Source: CAYVAP01 sp964343195 (GTDB taxonomy: Bacteria; Bacteroidota; Bacteroidia; J057). Taken from it: 47,007 bases of DNA. Below are positions 1-8,511 of this stretch, piece after piece. Within the stretch, counting starts at the first letter, position 1. Each line of letters opens with the position of its first letter. The stretch is taken from the NCBI GenBank assembly GCA_964343195.1, contig CAYFIR010000038.1, positions 1 to 47,007 of the forward strand, written 5' to 3'. The notes beneath the pieces are model-generated. The model ran no database searches, was not told where the DNA came from, and saw only the letters and a list, made by a program, of their open reading frames with translations. The translations under genes were made by a program, and so were the position numbers.

Positions 1-77
1 TTTTCTGACGCAGTATGCGGGCAAGAGATCAAGTCAAAAGCGGAACTAATTTTTTTGAGCGTTCCTTAGGTGCAACT
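1..77 (+). repeat. Dispersed repeat, copy A (cut by window edge)
   Basis: This stretch matches two other intergenic stretches of the window: copy B at 20997-21162 (opposite strand) and copy C at 43050-43207. The shared core reads TTTTTCTGACGCAGGATGCG and continues with GAGATCAA, AAAAGCGGAA and TTTTTTGAGCGTT. Translated in the frame shared by all copies it gives FLTQYAG followed by KRSSQKRN and a stop, against FLTQDAG in copy B. Only the 3' half lies in the window. No transposase or terminal inverted repeat is visible. Confidence 0.75.
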
Positions 78-799
78 CCTGGAGAAGTCAATATGAACGA
101 GCGCTAACCATTGTGTTTTTTGCCCCTGGCTGATCATAACGGTGAGTATTTCGGGCGAATAGTCAATGGAGGTTTTAAAACTACCAGATTTCCCTTTAGC
201 CCACAAGAGGAGTGATAAGTTGATGAGCAAGTAGAATGACGAGTTTTTCGATTGCCTACCTTTTTTCGTAGGGGAGAAAGTAGCACTTTAAACTTTCTGA
301 TTCCTCCCTCTCTCACACAGGCCATCTCCCTCCAAAGGGAGATACTCGCAGTGGCACTTGGGCAAAGGTCTAAAGCACGCTTTTGGCTGCGCTGGCCCGG
401 CATTTGGCGTTCGGGGCGGCTTGTGGGCAGCCTGAAATGCCGAGCTTTTCTTACTTACTTCTTTTGAAAAAGAAGTAAGTCCCGCTGATCCCAGATCCCG
501 TGAAACGGGGAGGCGAAATAGCACTTGAAAACACGCCGAATATTAACAATCCGATTGCGGACCTAGCAAAAAAACAGGTCTCGCTGATCGAAAGCGTCCA
601 ATGCTACATGCCGCATAGCGGCAGAATCGGATAGGAGACATGGCAATTGGAAAAGCATCAACATTTTGAATAAAGTCAAGCTAAAGAGCTTCCCAATTGT
701 TTGCCACTGATTCAACCCCTAATTTCAACTAGATTCGGGCCTCTGTCTCGTGTCTCAACAGACTTTTTCAACAACTCTACAATTCCCAACATAGATCTC
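78..799. other. Non-coding stretch before the amidohydrolase gene
   Basis: No convincing gene is seen here. Overlapping short open frames on both strands (134-403, 252-467, 288-524) have low-complexity, cysteine- and proline-rich translations without family resemblance. The clearest structure is a perfect 12 bp inverted repeat with a 4-nt loop at 453-480. A second small hairpin (CCCGT gaa ACGGG) follows near 497-509. The sequence from about 300 to 480 looks like relic or repeat DNA, but no second copy is present in the window. Confidence 0.5.
453..480. repeat. Perfect 12 bp hairpin
   Basis: The arms ACTTACTTCTTT and AAAGAAGTAAGT flank the loop TGAA. There is no run of T beyond the stem, so a simple intrinsic terminator is not supported on either strand. 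It could be the end of a relic element or a transcript-end structure for a gene outside the window. Confidence 0.6.
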
Positions 800-3700
800 A
801 TGCTTCGTAATATCTCTTTGCTTCTAATGACTATCCCGGTTCTGCTGCTGGCTCAGGAGGACAAATGGGATGTGGCCGAGCCATTCGGCCCGAGCCAGGA
901 AGTGTCCTTCACCGTCGACGAGGGCACCTGGATGAACCTCGACGTAAGTCCCGATGGACAAACCATCGTGTTTGACATGCTGGGGGATATCTACACCATG
1001 CCCGTCTCCGGTGGAAAGGCTACCTGTATCGCAAGTGGGCTGCCATTTGAAATTCAGCCCCGCTTTAGCCCCGACGGCCATAAGATTTCCTTTACCAGTG
1101 ACAGGGGAGGCGGGGACAATATCTGGATCATGAATCCTGATGGCTCAGACAAGGAGCAGATCACCAAAGAAACTTTCCGTTTGCTCAACAACGCTGTCTG
1201 GACCCCGGATGGCCAGTACCTCGTAGCGCGCAAGCATTATACTGCGACCCGCTCCCTTGGAGCAGGCGAAATGTGGCTCTACCATGTTGCCCAAACCGGC
1301 GGAAGTGGCATTCAGCTAACCGAACGAAAAAATGACCAGCAGGACGCGGGGGAGCCATTCGTATCGCCGGACGGGCGCTACGTCTATTACAGCGAGGACA
1401 TGAGCGGGGGCCGAAACTTCGAATACAACAAGGACCCCAACGGGCAGATCTACATTATTCGCCGATATGACCGTGAAACGGGCGATATTGAGCAGGTGGT
1501 AGGCGGTCCCGGTGGTGCCATTCGCCCTACAATTTCTCCTGATGGAAAACTACTGGCCTTCGTGAAGCGGGTACGTGCCAAGTCCGTGCTATACCTCTAC
1601 GACCTTCAGACTGGCGAGATGTGGCCCGTATTCGATGGCCTCACCAAGGATCAGCAGGAAACCTGGGCCATCTTCGGCGTGTATCCCAACTTTGCGTGGA
1701 TGCCGGATGGCAAGGAGATCGTGATCTACGGTCAGGGAAAATTCCACCGTGTCAATGTGGAGACCTTCGAAGCTGAGGAAATCCCCTTCGAAGTTGAAGT
1801 CACCCAGACCATCGTGGACGCGGTCAATTTTCGTCAGGACATCGACCGGGAAGAATTTGCAGCGAAAATGATCCGCCATGCGACTACTTCACCCGATGAA
1901 AAGCTGCTGGCCTTCAACGCCGCTGGGCATCTATACCTCAAGGAACTCCCTGATGGTGAGCCTGTTCGCCTTACCCGCGACGATCAGCACCTGGAGTTTC
2001 AGCCTGCCTTTAGTCCTGATGGGAAATACATTGTGTACACCACCTGGAGCGATACCGCGATGGGTACGGTGAGTCGGATTGCCGTAGCGAATGCTGGCGG
2101 TAGCGGACAGGCACTAACGACAGAGAAAGGCTTTTATCACGACCCGGCTTACAGTCCTGACGGGAGCCAAATCGTTTACCGCAAGGGAAGTGGCAATAGC
2201 ACGCTTGGCGTTACCCACGGCCTCCGCACGGGCCTGTACCTGATGGATGCCGATGGAAGCGGCGAGGCCGAGCGGGTTCACGAAAGTGGTTTCAATGCAG
2301 TGTTTAGCGCGGATGGGAGCAAGCTGTACTTCGAAAACGGTGGTGGCCTCAATGGGATGTTTCAAAGCCTTGACCTCAACACGCGCGAGGTGCGAACCCT
2401 ATTTACTTCGACCTACGCGAGGGATTTCACCATCAGTCCTGATGGTGAATGGCTGGCTTTCACCGAACTGTTCAAAGCCTACCTGATCCCATTCCCTAAA
2501 GTAGGACAACCATTTTCACTTTCTCACAGTACCAGGGCTGTACCAGTGCGTCAGGTCGCCCGCGATGCGGGAACGTCGCTGCACTGGTCAGGTGATGGGG
2601 AGAAACTCCACTGGATGCTGGGACCACGCTACTACACCCAAAACCTCAGCGAGGCATTTACCTTTTTGCCCAACTCACCCGATAGCCTGCCACCGATGGA
2701 TACGGTCGGAATAGATGTCGGCTTGATGCTGGAGACTGACATTCCGGAAGGGCGCATTGCCTTTACCCATGCCCGCATCATCACGATGAAGGGGGATGAA
2801 GTGCTGGAAAATGGCTACGTCATCGTAGAAGGCAACCACATCGTGGCGGTAGGAGAGGGGGAACCCCGCATGAAACGTGGGGATCAGGAAGTCGATTGCT
2901 CCGGCAAGACCATTATTCCCGGACTGATCGATGTCCATGCCCACCTGAGAGCCAGTTGGAATGGCATTTCGCCCCAGCAGCAATGGAGCTACTTCGCCAA
3001 CCTGGCTTACGGGGTTACCACCACGCATGACCCGAGCAACGACACCGAGATGGTTTTCAGTCAGGCTGAAATGGTCGAAAGTGGCGTGATGGTGGGCCCA
3101 AGAATCTATTCGACCGGAACCATCCTGTACGGAGCAGATGGCGATTTTAAGGCGATTATCAATAGCTACGAAGACGCCCTTTCTCACCTTCGTCGTTTGA
3201 AAGCGGTGGGAGCATTCTCCGTAAAAAGCTACAACCAGCCCCGTCGTGATCAGCGTCAGCAGGTGCTCAAGGCTGCGGCTACGCTCCAGATGAATGTCTA
3301 TCCAGAGGGTGGTTCGACCCTGTTTCACAACCTGAGCATGGTGCTGGATGGCCATACTGGAATCGAGCACAGCATCCCCGTCAATCCTCCCTACGCCGAC
3401 ATCCTGAACCTGTGGGGTAAGACTGAAGTAGGCTACACGCCGACCCTGATCGTGGGCTACGGAGGTCGATGGGGCGAAGATTACTGGTACCAAACCACCC
3501 ATGTTTGGGAAAAGGAACGCCTGCTGACCTTCATGCCGCGCGGTATTTTGGATGAGCGTTCACGTCGCCGTGCGATGCTGCCGATGGAAGAATGGCAGCT
3601 CAGCCACTTTACCAATGCTGCGGGTTGCAAGGCTTTGCTTGATGCAGGGACCAAGATTCAGTTGGGAGCACATGGTCAGCTTCAGGGCCTGGGTGCCCAC

Positions 3701-4060
3701 TGGGAACTGTGGATGTTGCAGCAGGGCGGCATGAGTAACATGGAGGCTTTACGCGCCGCTACCCAACACGGGGCGGATTATATCGGCATGGGCCACGCCC
3801 TTGGATCGATTGAAAAAGGTAAACTGGCGGATCTGGTGGTGCTGGACGAAAATCCGCTGGAGGAGATCCAGCATACGGAGTCGGTGCGCTACGTGGTCGC
3901 CAATGGCCGCCTGTACGACGCTGCTACCATGAATGAGATTGGGAACCATGACCGCGAACGCCTGCCATTCTTCTGGGAACATTTCCGTTCGTCAGATCAC
4001 TTTGACTGGCATGGTGATACCCATGGCTTTATGCTTCCAGGGTGTGGCTGTGTGCATTGA
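800..4060 (+). CDS. Secreted TolB-type propeller/amidohydrolase fusion protein
   Basis: A protein of 1086 residues. The chosen ATG at 800 opens a signal peptide (MLRNISLLLMTIPVLLLAQ); an in-frame TTG at 701 would bury it. Residues about 20-640 carry many WD40/PD40-like blades with the S-P-D-G motif, as in TolB. Residues about 680-1040 form an amidohydrolase of the imidazolonepropionase/prolidase type: the metal motif HAH lies at residues 713-715, more histidines follow in GHTGIEH and GAHGQLQGLGAH, and the usual GKLADLVVLDENPL tail is present. The protein ends in GCGCVH. It probably acts outside the cytoplasmic membrane on a peptide-like or cyclic amide substrate; the substrate cannot be read from sequence. 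The gene stands alone and ends at a strong hairpin. The family is well known in Bacteroidota and Gammaproteobacteria but poorly characterised. Confidence 0.93.
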   Translation: MLRNISLLLMTIPVLLLAQEDKWDVAEPFGPSQEVSFTVDEGTWMNLDVSPDGQTIVFDMLGDIYTMPVSGGKATCIASGLPFEIQPRFSPDGHKISFTSDRGGGDNIWIMNPDGSDKEQITKETFRLLNNAVWTPDGQYLVARKHYTATRSLGAGEMWLYHVAQTGGSGIQLTERKNDQQDAGEPFVSPDGRYVYYSEDMSGGRNFEYNKDPNGQIYIIRRYDRETGDIEQVVGGPGGAIRPTISPDGKLLAFVKRVRAKSVLYLYDLQTGEMWPVFDGLTKDQQETWAIFGVYPNFAWMPDGKEIVIYGQGKFHRVNVETFEAEEIPFEVEVTQTIVDAVNFRQDIDREEFAAKMIRHATTSPDEKLLAFNAAGHLYLKELPDGEPVRLTRDDQHLEFQPAFSPDGKYIVYTTWSDTAMGTVSRIAVANAGGSGQALTTEKGFYHDPAYSPDGSQIVYRKGSGNSTLGVTHGLRTGLYLMDADGSGEAERVHESGFNAVFSADGSKLYFENGGGLNGMFQSLDLNTREVRTLFTSTYARDFTISPDGEWLAFTELFKAYLIPFPKVGQPFSLSHSTRAVPVRQVARDAGTSLHWSGDGEKLHWMLGPRYYTQNLSEAFTFLPNSPDSLPPMDTVGIDVGLMLETDIPEGRIAFTHARIITMKGDEVLENGYVIVEGNHIVAVGEGEPRMKRGDQEVDCSGKTIIPGLIDVHAHLRASWNGISPQQQWSYFANLAYGVTTTHDPSNDTEMVFSQAEMVESGVMVGPRIYSTGTILYGADGDFKAIINSYEDALSHLRRLKAVGAFSVKSYNQPRRDQRQQVLKAAATLQMNVYPEGGSTLFHNLSMVLDGHTGIEHSIPVNPPYADILNLWGKTEVGYTPTLIVGYGGRWGEDYWYQTTHVWEKERLLTFMPRGILDERSRRRAMLPMEEWQLSHFTNAAGCKALLDAGTKIQLGAHGQLQGLGAHWELWMLQQGGMSNMEALRAATQHGADYIGMGHALGSIEKGKLADLVVLDENPLEEIQHTESVRYVVANGRLYDAATMNEIGNHDRERLPFFWEHFRSSDHFDWHGDTHGFMLPGCGCVH

Positions 4061-4135
4061 GGGAGGTTGGGAGTTTCCCTCCCTATGGGATTTCGCTGCG
4101 CTCCAAGTGGTTCGGAGTTCCTGGTTGAATAAGGA

Positions 4136-4180
4136 AAATGGAGGCCCTAACAATTGGTGCCTCCATTTTTCATTTTTGGC
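4136..4180 (+). terminator. Intrinsic terminator after the amidohydrolase gene
   Basis: A perfect 10 bp stem, AAATGGAGGC/GCCTCCATTT (4136-4145 and 4159-4168), is followed by TTCATTTTT. It lies 75 bp after the stop codon. The converging pnuC gene ends at 4197, so the hairpin may serve both strands, although the minus-strand T tract is weaker. Confidence 0.8.
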
Positions 4181-4196
4181 ACAAATACCCCATACC

Positions 4197-4820
4197 TCAT
4201 GCCCCCATTCCCTTTGCTGCTCTGAAATGCTTTCGCCATTCCCAGTAACCATACGCGGCCAGGACAAGGTAAATGATCGACAGGATCGCAAAGGCCGTCA
4301 GGCCTTTATACCAGTACACCCCGATGTACACGCCGTCGACGATAATCCAGAGTAGCCAGTTTTGCAGGTGTTTGCGGGCTTGCATATAGGTGCCTACTAC
4401 GCTGAAACTGGAGGTGAAGGCATCCCAGTAAGGTATGTCGGCATCCGTGAGTTGGGCGAAGGTGGAGCCCAGTACTGCGGTTCCCAAAGCGCCAAGGGTA
4501 AGGAAAACCAGCCCTTCCCGTAGTTTTGTGTGGATGATCGGGGGCTGTTTATTGTTTTTTCCTCCATAGACCCATGCATACCAGCCATAAATTCCCAGTA
4601 TCACGTACAGGACGAACAGCCAGACGTCGTTGTAGAGTTTGGCATCAAAGAGCACGAACAGGCCGATAGCGGAGCCGAGGATGCCAGCGGGCCATGCCCA
4701 GACGATTTCCCGGGTAAGAAGAATCACGTAGAGTAAGTTCAGGAGGACGGATGTCCATTCCAGGATGGTGAGTAGGGAAATATCCACAGGCGGGTGTTTC
4801 GGTTTTGGGTGAAGCCGCAA
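4197..4820 (-). CDS. pnuC: PnuC-type nicotinamide riboside transporter
   Basis: A membrane protein of about 207 residues with the PnuC pattern: an N-terminal segment (LEWTSVLLNLLYVILL), the aromatic IYGWYAWVYGG motif, and a C-terminal half with NWLLWIIVDGVYIG and YLVLAAYGYWEWRK. Characterised PnuC proteins facilitate nicotinamide riboside uptake for NAD synthesis; close Bacteroidota relatives (PnuT) carry thiamine, and the sequence alone does not decide. The start at 4820 is TTG; a GTG 33 bp further in is an alternative. It lies 74 bp downstream of the TIGR02757 gene on the same strand, separated by an 8 bp hairpin (4847-4870). No TPP riboswitch was recognised upstream, which mildly favours the riboside reading. 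Confidence 0.85.
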   Translation of the reverse strand: MRLHPKPKHPPVDISLLTILEWTSVLLNLLYVILLTREIVWAWPAGILGSAIGLFVLFDAKLYNDVWLFVLYVILGIYGWYAWVYGGKNNKQPPIIHTKLREGLVFLTLGALGTAVLGSTFAQLTDADIPYWDAFTSSFSVVGTYMQARKHLQNWLLWIIVDGVYIGVYWYKGLTAFAILSIIYLVLAAYGYWEWRKHFRAAKGMGA

Positions 4821-4846
4821 ATAACGGAACTAGGATTTTCCCAATG

Positions 4847-4870
4847 AAATGCGAGGTGCGTTTCGCATTT
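4847..4870. repeat. Small hairpin between the TIGR02757 gene and pnuC
   Basis: The inverted repeat AAATGCGA/TCGCATTT has an 8-nt loop. No T tract follows on the minus strand, so it is more likely an mRNA processing or attenuation structure than a full terminator. Confidence 0.4.
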
Positions 4871-4894
4871 GCTATGTCAACGTAGCGATAGGGT

Positions 4895-5677
4895 CTATTT
4901 TGCCTTCATTTCCCCTGAAACTCCCAGCCCAAACAGGCTGAAGTCATATTTGACTGGATCTTCCGGGCAAAAGGTACGGAGGTGTTGGGTGAGTTCAGCG
5001 GCGGCTTTCCAGTCGTTTTGCTTGCGCGTAAGGAGACCCAACTGGCGGGCGACGGTTCCCGTGTGGACATCCAGTGGGCAGATGAGCAATGCGGGATCAA
5101 TCTCATCCCAGATGCCAAAATCCACTCCCCCCATGTCCTTGCGCACCATCCAGCGGAGGTACATGTTGAGGCGCTTGGCGGAGGAACCTGTAGCGGGGTT
5201 GGCGACGTGCTTGTGGGTACGTGGCGGAAAATCCGGATGGGTGGTCAGGCAATGCCGGGCGTGGAGAATGGCATCCTTTACGTCCTGTGATTCGGGGGAA
5301 AGCCCCTGTGAAAAAATCTGCTCCAGGCCGCCGAGGTCCTGGTACACCCGTCTCAGGCTGAGGACCAGGGCTTTCGCGTCGATGGCGTTGAAGGTTCGGT
5401 GGACAAAGCCCTCCAGGCGCTCAAGGTCTGCTTCGCCAGCCTGCATGACATATTCAAAGGGAGCCTGGTCCATGCGGTCCATCAGGTCCAGGGCATTTTT
5501 GATGATGGTTTTCCGTTGGCCCCAGGCGATCAGGGCCGAGAAGAAGCCGCTGATTTCGATGTCTTCCTTGCGCGAGAACTGGTGCGGGATGGAAACCGGG
5601 TCATCGGGAATGAAGCCTGGCTGATTGAATTGGTGGAATTTCTGATCGAGTAATGCCTTGAGCTCTGCCTGATTCAT
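4895..5677 (-). CDS. TIGR02757 (DUF2400) family protein
   Basis: A protein of 260 residues matching the TIGR02757/DUF2400 family throughout: the N-terminal SRKEDIEISGFFSALIAWGQ block, the central RLNMYLRWMVRKD block, and the C-terminal DVHTGTVARQLGLLTRKQNDW and YDFSLFGLGV blocks. Members are conserved in Bacteroidota and resemble helix-hairpin-helix DNA glycosylases in fold, but no enzymatic role is established. It starts 24 bp downstream of the class II aldolase stop, so it is probably in the same transcript. Length is typical and nothing is broken. Confidence 0.9.
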   Translation of the reverse strand: MNQAELKALLDQKFHQFNQPGFIPDDPVSIPHQFSRKEDIEISGFFSALIAWGQRKTIIKNALDLMDRMDQAPFEYVMQAGEADLERLEGFVHRTFNAIDAKALVLSLRRVYQDLGGLEQIFSQGLSPESQDVKDAILHARHCLTTHPDFPPRTHKHVANPATGSSAKRLNMYLRWMVRKDMGGVDFGIWDEIDPALLICPLDVHTGTVARQLGLLTRKQNDWKAAAELTQHLRTFCPEDPVKYDFSLFGLGVSGEMKAK

Positions 5678-5701
5678 GCGGCAAAGATAGGCAGTGGGGA
5701 A

Positions 5702-6310
5702 TCAACCTTCCATCACCTTGACAAGATGTTCCAGCGCAATGTCCAGATGGGCACCAGTAGCGAGCAGACCCGCTTCATGGCCACCCATGACGATGACCTG
5801 GGGTTGGCTGGTGTCGAGTTGGGATAGCAGGTCTTTTACGGCGAATGCCATTTCCGGCGTGCCATAGGTGATGGACTCCAAGGTGGTTGGAATCTGATGC
5901 ATCAGCCGTTTCCAGGCGTTGATCTCATGGATGTGGATCACGGCTCCAATTTCGCTGCTGGCCTCGTAGGCGGCGGCATGGGTCATCGACTCGGAAGACG
6001 CCTGAATGGGGCCTGTGCAAGTCAGTGCATTTGCCTGAAAATCGTAGGACGAGACATAAGTAAAATGCTCAGGACGCAAATGGGCATGTTGGCCCGTTTG
6101 CGTCCCGGTGATGAGGAAATGAAAATCAGAAGGTGCAGCACAGCGCGAGCTGATATTGCCAAATCCCACATTCAACTGCGGATCAAATCCGATCCACTGT
6201 TTGCCATACAAAATTTCTCTGATGGCTTGTAAAGAAGCAATTTCTGAGACAGCGGGCGGTGGCCCGTCTTCCCAATCCAGTTGGAACTTGATGTAGCCTT
6301 CGTCCTGCAT
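5702..6310 (-). CDS. Class II aldolase/adducin-family protein, candidate methylthioribulose-1-P aldolase
   Basis: A protein of 202 residues with the class II aldolase fold: the phosphate-binding GNISSR (51-56), the ASSESMTH block with candidate acid/base Glu107, the zinc motif HIH (His126, His128), and a third candidate ligand His178 in GGHEAGLLATG. In zinc aldolases such as fuculose-1-phosphate aldolase these positions bind Zn and cleave a ketose phosphate to DHAP plus an aldehyde. Its ATG overlaps the stop of the arsR-type gene (TAATG), so the two are translationally coupled, and mtnA lies just upstream. By analogy with the methylthioalkane/5-deoxyribose (DHAP) shunts, it may cleave methylthioribulose-1-P or 5-deoxyribulose-1-P. 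The alternative is the dehydratase MtnB, which has the same fold; no MtnC or MtnD is nearby. The substrate is inferred from context. Confidence 0.75.
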   Translation of the reverse strand: MQDEGYIKFQLDWEDGPPPAVSEIASLQAIREILYGKQWIGFDPQLNVGFGNISSRCAAPSDFHFLITGTQTGQHAHLRPEHFTYVSSYDFQANALTCTGPIQASSESMTHAAAYEASSEIGAVIHIHEINAWKRLMHQIPTTLESITYGTPEMAFAVKDLLSQLDTSQPQVIVMGGHEAGLLATGAHLDIALEHLVKVMEG

Positions 6311-6636
6311 TAGCAGTCAGTGCATTCCCCGACACACATCAAGAGCTTCTCGACGGTAGGGTTGTCGATGTAATAGCAGATGTTTTTGCCTTCCCGGATT
6401 GAACCGAGAACCCCAATATCCTCCAGCGCTTTGAGGTGCTGCGAAGCATTGGACTGACTGATTTTGACCGCTTCGTATATGTCCTTGACGGGTAACTTCT
6501 CTTTTTCCAGTAAAAGCTCTATGATGAGCAGGCGAGAGGGGTGCCCGATGGTTTTCATGGTGCGAGCAATACGCTGGGTACGGTCGCTATCTTCCCGCAG
6601 TTTCGGTGGCGGTACAAGGTAGGGTTTCACAGACAT
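6310..6636 (-). CDS. ArsR/SmtB-family winged-helix regulator
   Basis: A protein of 108 residues with the ArsR fold at about 25-92: TIGHPSRLLIIELL, the recognition helix region ISQSNASQHLKALEDIG, and the wing REGKNICYYI. Four cysteines are visible: C87 in the wing and a C-terminal cluster C101, C105 and C108 (CVGECTDC). Such cysteines can bind a thiophilic metal or form redox disulfides, so the protein may sense metal or thiol/persulfide state; this is inference. It sits between mtnA (96 bp upstream) and the aldolase (1-nt overlap downstream), suggesting that it controls this operon. A 15 bp hyphenated palindrome lies 18 bp upstream of the start. Confidence 0.88.
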   Translation of the reverse strand: MSVKPYLVPPPKLREDSDRTQRIARTMKTIGHPSRLLIIELLLEKEKLPVKDIYEAVKISQSNASQHLKALEDIGVLGSIREGKNICYYIDNPTVEKLLMCVGECTDC

Positions 6637-6654
6637 AGAAAGTGGGATTGATCT

Positions 6655-6669
6655 GATTTTTTGAAAATC
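6655..6669. promoter_or_regulatory. Candidate operator of the ArsR-type regulator
   Basis: The hyphenated palindrome GATTTT-TTG-AAAATC lies in the AT-rich leader between mtnA and the arsR-type gene. A TATATTAG stretch just upstream on the minus strand resembles a -7 element. Position and symmetry fit an autoregulatory site, but no second copy was found upstream of mtnA. Confidence 0.35.
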
Positions 6670-6732
6670 TAATATAATGATTCTTTTAAGTAACGGAATT
6701 CAAGCAAAAAAGGTTCCTTGTTATGACTTTTG

Positions 6733-7830
6733 TTACTTTTTCTCTGGAAAAAGGGCTAATAGTCCTTCCTCCGAAGCAGGACAAATGCCTCTTTCGGTGA
6801 TTAGCCCACTTATATATCGGCCTGGTGTTACATCAAACCCGTAGTTCAGGGCGGGTGAACCCGGAGGGGTAATTCGGATCTCAGACATGACATTGCGGCG
6901 CTCATCCCACCCTTTTAGGTGAGATACTTCCCGTTGACTGCGAGCTTCAATCGGAATTTCCTTTAGTCCATCCTTCAGATTCCAGTCTATCGTGGTGGAA
7001 GGGAGGCAGACATAAAACGGGACTTCATTGTCGTGAGCTGCCAGCGCCTTTAGGTAAGTGCCGATCTTGTTGGCTACGTCTCCCTGCCGGGTGGTTCTGT
7101 CGGTACCGACCAGACAAATGTCCACCTGACCATGCTGCATAAGGTGTCCCCCCATGTTGTCCACGATGACCGTGTGGGGAATTCCGGCTTTTTCCAGTTC
7201 CCAGGCAGTAATATGGGCTCCCTGATTCCTGGGGCGGGTTTCATCCACCCACACATGAACAGGTAGCCCTGCTTCATGAGCAAGATAAATAGGAGCGGTA
7301 GCAGTGCCATACTCGATGGTTGCCATCCGGCCCGCATTGCAGTGGGTGAGGATGTTGATAGGCTGTTCCGGTTTTCTGGCCGCAATTTCATGCAACAGTG
7401 GGAGCCCGTGTTCCCCAATTTGACGTGAAATGATTACATCTTCTTCTACGATTTTACCTGCCTCTTCAAATGCTGTTTCCACCATGTCAGCAGGAGAAAG
7501 GGGCTGTTCCAGGCTTTTTGCCATTCGATCCAGTGCCCACGCCAGGTTGATCGCAGTTGGGCGGGTCTGCATGAGCCGATGGGCCCTTTGCTTGAGGTAT
7601 AGCTGGGGATCGGTTTGCTGCTCCGCTTCTATACAGGCAAGGTAATATCCATAAGCAGCAGTTGCGCCGATAAGTGGTGCGCCTCTGACCCACATTTCCT
7701 CAATGGCACGAGCGGCATCTTCACTGCGTCTCAGGTTGATGATGGTCACACGATGGGGGAGGTCCCGTTGGTCAATGACCTGGATGCAGGTGGAGTCTTT
7801 TGGATGGACCCAAATGGTACGCTTATGCAT
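6733..7830 (-). CDS. mtnA: S-methyl-5-thioribose-1-phosphate isomerase
   Basis: A protein of 365 residues of the MtnA/eIF2B-like family, converting 5-methylthioribose-1-P to 5-methylthioribulose-1-P in the cytoplasm. Visible motifs: WVRGAPLIGATAAYG (47-61), THCNAGRMATIEYGTA with catalytic Cys164, DNMGGHLM (224-231), and VGTDRTTRQGDVANKIGTY with catalytic Asp244. The Cys/Asp pair separates true MtnA from regulatory eIF2B subunits. The GTDRTTRQGD segment differs from the usual GADRIxxNGD, so this is a divergent copy. It is divergent from ruvC across 121 bp and probably heads an operon with the arsR-type gene and the aldolase. No mtnK or mtnP is present in the window. Confidence 0.9.
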   Translation of the reverse strand: MHKRTIWVHPKDSTCIQVIDQRDLPHRVTIINLRRSEDAARAIEEMWVRGAPLIGATAAYGYYLACIEAEQQTDPQLYLKQRAHRLMQTRPTAINLAWALDRMAKSLEQPLSPADMVETAFEEAGKIVEEDVIISRQIGEHGLPLLHEIAARKPEQPINILTHCNAGRMATIEYGTATAPIYLAHEAGLPVHVWVDETRPRNQGAHITAWELEKAGIPHTVIVDNMGGHLMQHGQVDICLVGTDRTTRQGDVANKIGTYLKALAAHDNEVPFYVCLPSTTIDWNLKDGLKEIPIEARSQREVSHLKGWDERRNVMSEIRITPPGSPALNYGFDVTPGRYISGLITERGICPASEEGLLALFPEKK

Positions 7831-7951
7831 AGATGAAGAGTTGTGGAAATGAGATTTTTGGTGGGTTGGGGTGAAGGTGATATAGGCCTGAAAAAGGGAA
7901 TTTGGTTGACTGCCACGTAAAATCCTAAATTGTCAGTTCAGAGAAAAGATT

Positions 7952-8503
7952 TTGGCACAAAAAATCATATTGGGGATTGACCCGGGAACCACCGTAACCG
8001 GGTATGGCCTGATCCAGGTGCAGGGAAAGAAGATGCACCTGCTGGCATGTGGGGCCATTACGCTGGGCAAACAGGATGTTCCACATCCTGAAAAACTCGG
8101 GCGCATTCATCGTCGGGTTAGCAGCCTGATCGAGGAGTACAAACCTGATGCCGTAGCCCTGGAAGCACCATTTTACGGAAAAAACCCTCAGTCCATGCTC
8201 AAACTGGGGCGTGCCCAGGGGGTCGCCATGGCCGCTGCGATCATCAAGGGCCTCCCGATTTTTGAATATGCTCCTCGTAAGGTCAAGGTGGCCATTACGG
8301 GCAATGGCGCTGCCAGCAAAGAACAGGTGGCGGCCATGTTGCGCAAACTCCTGCACTTTGAAGAAGAACCCCAATACATGGATGCCACAGATGGCCTGGC
8401 TGTCGCGGTCTGTCACTTCTTTCAGGGGGACAAGCCTCAAGCTCCTTCCAAAGGCAAAGGATGGGCAGATTTTGTTAAAAACAACCCGGGACGGCTGAAG
8501 TAG
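7952..8503 (+). CDS. ruvC: Holliday junction resolvase RuvC
   Basis: A protein of 183 residues, the RuvC endonuclease that cuts Holliday junctions bound by RuvAB. The four acidic metal ligands are in place: Asp10 in LGIDPGTT, Glu71 in ALEAPFYGKN, and Asp144 and Asp147 in MDATDGLAVA. The central KLGRAQG and YAPRKVK blocks are canonical. The only sensible start is TTG at 7952, directly before MAQKIILGID. It converges with the next gene; the stops are only 8 bp apart and no room is left for a separate terminator. Confidence 0.95.
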   Translation: MAQKIILGIDPGTTVTGYGLIQVQGKKMHLLACGAITLGKQDVPHPEKLGRIHRRVSSLIEEYKPDAVALEAPFYGKNPQSMLKLGRAQGVAMAAAIIKGLPIFEYAPRKVKVAITGNGAASKEQVAAMLRKLLHFEEEPQYMDATDGLAVAVCHFFQGDKPQAPSKGKGWADFVKNNPGRLK

Positions 8504-8511
8504 TGGCTGGC

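Noticed and set aside
2675..3502. 275-codon open frame antisense to the amidohydrolase
   Set aside because: It lies fully inside a strongly supported gene, has no family resemblance, and is explained by the high-GC third positions of that gene.
4869..5624. 251-codon plus-strand open frame
   Set aside because: Fully antisense to the TIGR02757 gene; translation is rich in Arg, Ser and Trp without any motif.
6733..7830. eIF2B-like regulatory subunit instead of MtnA
   Set aside because: Catalytic Cys164 and Asp244 of the isomerase are both present.
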